From: an uncultured Collinsella sp.
GTDB taxonomy: Bacteria > Actinomycetota > Coriobacteriia > Coriobacteriales > Coriobacteriaceae
Direction: 5' to 3'
DNA length: 7,182 nt
NCBI GenBank assembly: GCA_958447915.1
Contig: CAUDCB010000095.1
Location: forward strand, 1 to 7,182
Position 1 is the first letter of the stretch. Every line of letters starts with the position of its first letter. Shown here piece by piece: positions 4,796 through 7,182 of this stretch. Position numbers and translations under genes: made by a program. A model generated the notes under the pieces. It saw only the letters and a program-made list of their open reading frames with translations. It made no database searches and was not told the origin of the DNA.

Positions 4796-6145
4796 GTGGC
4801 TAAGAAATCTACGGCTATCGATGTAACGCAGGGTGTCATTTGGCAGCAGCTGCTGTCGCTGTGCGTTCCCATTTTCTTTAGTTCGTTTTTTCAGCAGGCA
4901 TACACGCTTATCGGTACCTATATCGTCGGTCAGTTTGGCGGCAAGCTCGCGCTGGGTGGCATTCAGGCCACGATGGTGCTCACCGAGCTCTGCATTGGCT
5001 TTTGCGTTGGCGTCGGTGCCGGCTGCGCGGTCATTACGGGCCAGTTTTTTGGCCAGCACGATGACGAGCGCCTGAGCCGATCGGTCCATACGGCCATGAC
5101 GCTCGCGCTGGTGGGCGGCATCGCCTTCTCGATTCTTGGCATAGTGTTCGTTGAGCCCATGCTGGTGCTTATGAACACGCCGCATGAACTATTGGCCGAG
5201 GGCGTGGCCTATGCCCGTTGCTATTTTGCCGCCATGGTTGCAGCGCTGCTGCTCAATATGGGAACGGCATTGCTGCGCGCCGTGGGCGACACGCGCGGGC
5301 CCGCTGTGATCATCGCTTCCGGCTGCCTTGTTAATGCGGTGCTGGATGTCATCTTCGTTGCCGTGCTTCATATGGAGGCTCTGGGCTGCGGCATCGCGGT
5401 GGCGCTGACCATTTGCTCCAACGCCGCGATGATCGTGATTCGTATGATGCACGCACCGGGTGCGTGGCGGCTTTCACTGTCCAAACTCGGCATTGATCCT
5501 GGCATTTGTAAGAGCATGATCTCGTGTGGTCTGCCGCTTGGCTTTCAGTCTGCTGCGTATTCGATTTCCAACGTTTTGATTCAGGTGTCGGTCAACTCGT
5601 TTGGTGCCGATGTCACCACGGCTTGGGGTCTTTCGGGCCGCCTGGATGGCATTGTCTGGATGGTTACCGAGGCGCTTGGCGTGTCGATCACCACGTTCTC
5701 GGCGCAGAACTTTGGTGCGCGCAATTACGGTCGCATGCGAAAGGGATACCACACGTCGCTCGTGCTTTCGTTTATGCTCATTGGTGGCCTGTCTGCCGTG
5801 CTGCTGGTATTCTCGGGTCCGCTGTCTCGTCTGTTTGTCGACGATGTTTCGATTTCGGCGTACACCACGACGATTCTTCATTTTATCGCGCCGTTCTACG
5901 CGATTTTCTCGATTATCGAGAACGCGTCGGGATCCATTCGCGGCGCCGGCGTGAGCTTGCAGCCCATGCTGCTCACGATTTTTGGTACCGTCGTGCTCAG
6001 GGTGATCTGGGTGTTTGCGATTATGCCGTTCGATCCGTCACTTGAGCACCTGCTGCTTGTCTACCCCGTAACCTGGGTAATCACCGCCACGATGTTCACC
6101 GTCTACCATCACAGTGGCAACTGGCTAGGCCGCGCCACCGCCTAG
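4796..6145 (+). CDS. MATE-family multidrug/cation efflux transporter
   Basis: A cytoplasmic-membrane antiporter of the MATE family (NorM/DinF/MepA type), which exports drugs or metabolites against Na+ or H+. 449 residues with about 12 hydrophobic segments in two halves. Visible: QQAYTLIGTYIVGQFGG (33-49) in the first helices, VGVGAGCAVITGQFFGQHDDE (71-91, the G-Q-x-x-G-x-x-D/E cytoplasmic loop), LLRAVGDTRGPA (159-170), the classic MATE loop after TM5, and ALGVSITTFSAQNFGARN with another Q-N-x-G-A-R repeat in the second half. Start is GTG at 4796, with GGAGG (4787-4791) four bases upstream; no ATG is available until residue 60. Substrate is unknown. The gene is monocistronic by context: the previous gene ends 125 bases upstream, and the next is convergent. 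Confidence 0.93.
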   Translation: MAKKSTAIDVTQGVIWQQLLSLCVPIFFSSFFQQAYTLIGTYIVGQFGGKLALGGIQATMVLTELCIGFCVGVGAGCAVITGQFFGQHDDERLSRSVHTAMTLALVGGIAFSILGIVFVEPMLVLMNTPHELLAEGVAYARCYFAAMVAALLLNMGTALLRAVGDTRGPAVIIASGCLVNAVLDVIFVAVLHMEALGCGIAVALTICSNAAMIVIRMMHAPGAWRLSLSKLGIDPGICKSMISCGLPLGFQSAAYSISNVLIQVSVNSFGADVTTAWGLSGRLDGIVWMVTEALGVSITTFSAQNFGARNYGRMRKGYHTSLVLSFMLIGGLSAVLLVFSGPLSRLFVDDVSISAYTTTILHFIAPFYAIFSIIENASGSIRGAGVSLQPMLLTIFGTVVLRVIWVFAIMPFDPSLEHLLLVYPVTWVITATMFTVYHHSGNWLGRATA

Positions 6146-6171
6146 TCATTGGGGACGTCCGCAATGGCTAG
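6142..6171. terminator. Hairpin spanning both convergent stop codons
   Basis: CTAG-T-CATTG (6142-6151) pairs with CAATG-G-CTAG (6162-6171): 10 bp, with the T-G pair a wobble on the plus-strand RNA, around GGGACGTCCG. Both stop codons (MATE TAG 6143-6145; cobO TAG, plus-strand CTA 6168-6170) lie in the stem. No T tract follows on either strand, so it is not a classical intrinsic terminator; it may mark 3' ends or pause RNA polymerase for both genes. Confidence 0.4.
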
Positions 6172-6653
6172 TATTCGATGCCTTGGCGGGCTAGGAGGCC
6201 TTCGTCGAAGTAGTGTTTGATGGGGCGCATTTCGGTGACCAGGTCGGCAAGATCGGCCAGTGGCAGCAGGCCGCGGCCGGTGAGCACGAGCTCCGTGGTG
6301 GTCGGTTTCATCGCGATCAACGCTTCGACATCTTCGCGCGTCACAAAGCCTCGTCGCATGGCTTCTCCCAGCTCATCCAAGATCAGCACGTCGACCTGGC
6401 TAATCTGCTGGCGCGCCAGCTCCATGATCTGTGCGGCACAGGCTTCGGGCGTGTCGCGATCGGCTTGTACGATGCGTAGCCCCAATCGAGGTGCTGCGTC
6501 ATGTTCGGCGCAGTGCAGCTTCTTGGCAAACTGAAGCATGAGTACGTTAAGTCCATAGCCCGTGGCGCGCAGCGCGAGTCCCAGCGCGGCCGTTGTCTTG
6601 CCCTTGCCGTCGCCCGTATAGATTTGAACCTTGCCGACTTCCAGTGATGCCAT
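6168..6653 (-). CDS. cobO: Corrinoid adenosyltransferase (CobA/CobO/BtuR type)
   Basis: Transfers the 5'-deoxyadenosyl group of ATP to cob(I)alamin, giving adenosylcobalamin, either in salvage or late in biosynthesis. 161 residues. Visible: IYTGDGKGKTTAALGLALRA, whose P-loop (13-21) is of the CobA kind; Walker-B-like VLILDELGEAMRRGFV (89-104); and PTTTELVLTGRGLLPLADLADLVTEMRPIKHYFDEG (117-152), matching the family's TGR-x(7-10)-L-A-D-x-V-x-E-M/L-x-P-x-K-H; GIEY ends it. The start ATG at 6653 has AAAGGA (6659-6664) five bases upstream. It is divergent from ftsH and convergent with MATE, and no other cobalamin genes are in view. Shorter than the 196-residue E. coli BtuR, mainly at the N-terminus. 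Confidence 0.93.
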   Translation of the reverse strand: MASLEVGKVQIYTGDGKGKTTAALGLALRATGYGLNVLMLQFAKKLHCAEHDAAPRLGLRIVQADRDTPEACAAQIMELARQQISQVDVLILDELGEAMRRGFVTREDVEALIAMKPTTTELVLTGRGLLPLADLADLVTEMRPIKHYFDEGLLARQGIEY

Positions 6654-6745
6654 CTCTGTCCTTTCGTGCCCGGCGTCGGTTTATCGCCGTCCGGGTTGGG
6701 TATTCTAGAAATCATTATCAACCCCAGTAGATGGAGTTCAAGCAG
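6654..6745. promoter_or_regulatory. Divergent cobO-ftsH intergenic region
   Basis: Holds a possible -10 for ftsH, TATTCT (6701-6706), with no good -35, and on the minus strand GATAAT (6714-6719) as a possible cobO -10. The two elements are so close that the promoters would overlap and compete. CCCGG (6669-6673) and CCGGG (6691-6695) form a weak, interrupted hairpin in the cobO leader. No cobalamin riboswitch can fit or is seen here. Confidence 0.25.
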
Positions 6746-7182
6746 ATGGAGATGGATGACAACAAACGTAGACGGAATATGATCCTCTACGTGCTCATCG
6801 CCTTCGTCGTCTACCTCGTGCTCTCGACCGTTCTGTTCCCCAACATCGGTCACACGCAGCAGATTACGAAGACCGATTATTCGACGTTTGTCAAAGCGCT
6901 CGATAAGAAGAGTGTCGACAAGGTCGAGTACAACACGGACGATTACACGATTTATTACACCAAGAAGGGCGAGGACGAGAACATCGCCTACAAGACGACC
7001 GGTGTTCCGAATGACGCGGGCTTTACCGATCGCGTGCTTGAATCTGGCGCCTCGCTGGAGTCGGTCGTTCCCGATAAAAACTCGTGTTTGATGACCTACT
7101 ACCTGCTCACGCTCATTCTTCCCATGGCGATTTTCTTCCTCATCGGTTGGTGGCTCAACCGCCGCATGAAGAAGGCTATGGG
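6746..7182 (+). CDS. ftsH: ATP-dependent zinc metalloprotease FtsH, N-terminal part (3' truncated by window)
   Basis: FtsH is a hexameric membrane-anchored AAA+ protease that degrades misfolded membrane proteins and regulators. Only 145 codons are in the window: a short basic cytoplasmic start (MDDNKRRR), TM1 (about 12-31, MILYVLIAFVVYLVLSTVLF), the extracytoplasmic domain with TDYSTFVKALDKKSVDKVEY, typical of FtsH, and TM2 (about 117-137, YYLLTLILPMAIFFLIGWWL) followed by NRRMKKAMG. The AAA and zinc HEXXH domains lie downstream. Start choice: in-frame ATGs lie at 6731, 6746 and 6752. GGAG (6733-6736) sits 9 bases before 6746, while 6731 has no SD and 6752 has GGAG directly abutting it, so 6746 is preferred. 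Confidence 0.9.
   Translation, partial: MEMDDNKRRRNMILYVLIAFVVYLVLSTVLFPNIGHTQQITKTDYSTFVKALDKKSVDKVEYNTDDYTIYYTKKGEDENIAYKTTGVPNDAGFTDRVLESGASLESVVPDKNSCLMTYYLLTLILPMAIFFLIGWWLNRRMKKAM

Noticed and set aside
6669..6695. CCCGG...CCGGG hairpin upstream of cobO as a riboswitch
   Set aside because: Only 5 outer pairs plus a 3-bp inner stem; far too small for a cobalamin riboswitch and without its conserved boxes.
1..7182. tRNA, rRNA, CRISPR array, insertion sequence or prophage elements
   Set aside because: I saw no cloverleaf, regular spaced repeat, transposase or integrase motif, or terminal inverted repeats on either strand.

Overview
The window (about 60% GC by eye) carries seven protein-coding genes, two of them cut by the window edges, and no RNA gene, insertion sequence or CRISPR array that I can see. 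Gene content, a Bacillus-type thymidylate synthase next to dihydrofolate reductase, and the style of the proteins suggest a chromosomal segment of a high-GC anaerobic Gram-positive, most likely a gut Coriobacteriia relative (Collinsella/Olsenella-like). That placement is an inference from protein flavour, not from a marker gene.

Layout, left to right: (1) ffh, the signal recognition particle GTPase, lacking roughly its first 80-90 residues at the window edge and closed by a clear hairpin terminator. (2) On the minus strand, convergent with ffh, a 250-residue protein that joins a DUF134 helix-turn-helix domain, a NifX/dinitrogenase-cofactor-type cluster-binding domain and a 31-residue Cys/His tail. 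(3) A 166-bp divergent intergenic region holding two near-identical CATATG-centred palindromes on either side of a predicted minus-strand promoter, then the start of thyA. (4) thyA-folA, a two-gene folate/dTMP unit: ThyA uses methylene-THF and yields DHF, and the next gene's DHFR recycles it. (5) A SpoU/TrmH-family RNA methyltransferase. (6) A MATE-family efflux transporter. (7) On the minus strand, convergent with the transporter, cobO/btuR (corrinoid adenosyltransferase). (8) Divergent from it, the first 145 codons of ftsH (membrane AAA protease), cut by the window end.

Most of the window is ordinary housekeeping. The part that looks least explained is 1351-2190. A fused DNA-binding plus metal/cluster-binding protein has a self-flanking pair of operator-like palindromes spaced 53 bp apart (about five helical turns). 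It also has a strong internal Shine-Dalgarno that could release its NifX-plus-tail half as a separate protein. Together these read as a self-regulated metal or Fe-S sensing switch; that function is an inference. Smaller oddities are a DHFR without the usual Pro-Trp of the Met20 loop, a hairpin spanning both stop codons of the MATE/cobO convergent pair, and a palindrome inside the predicted MATE promoter.
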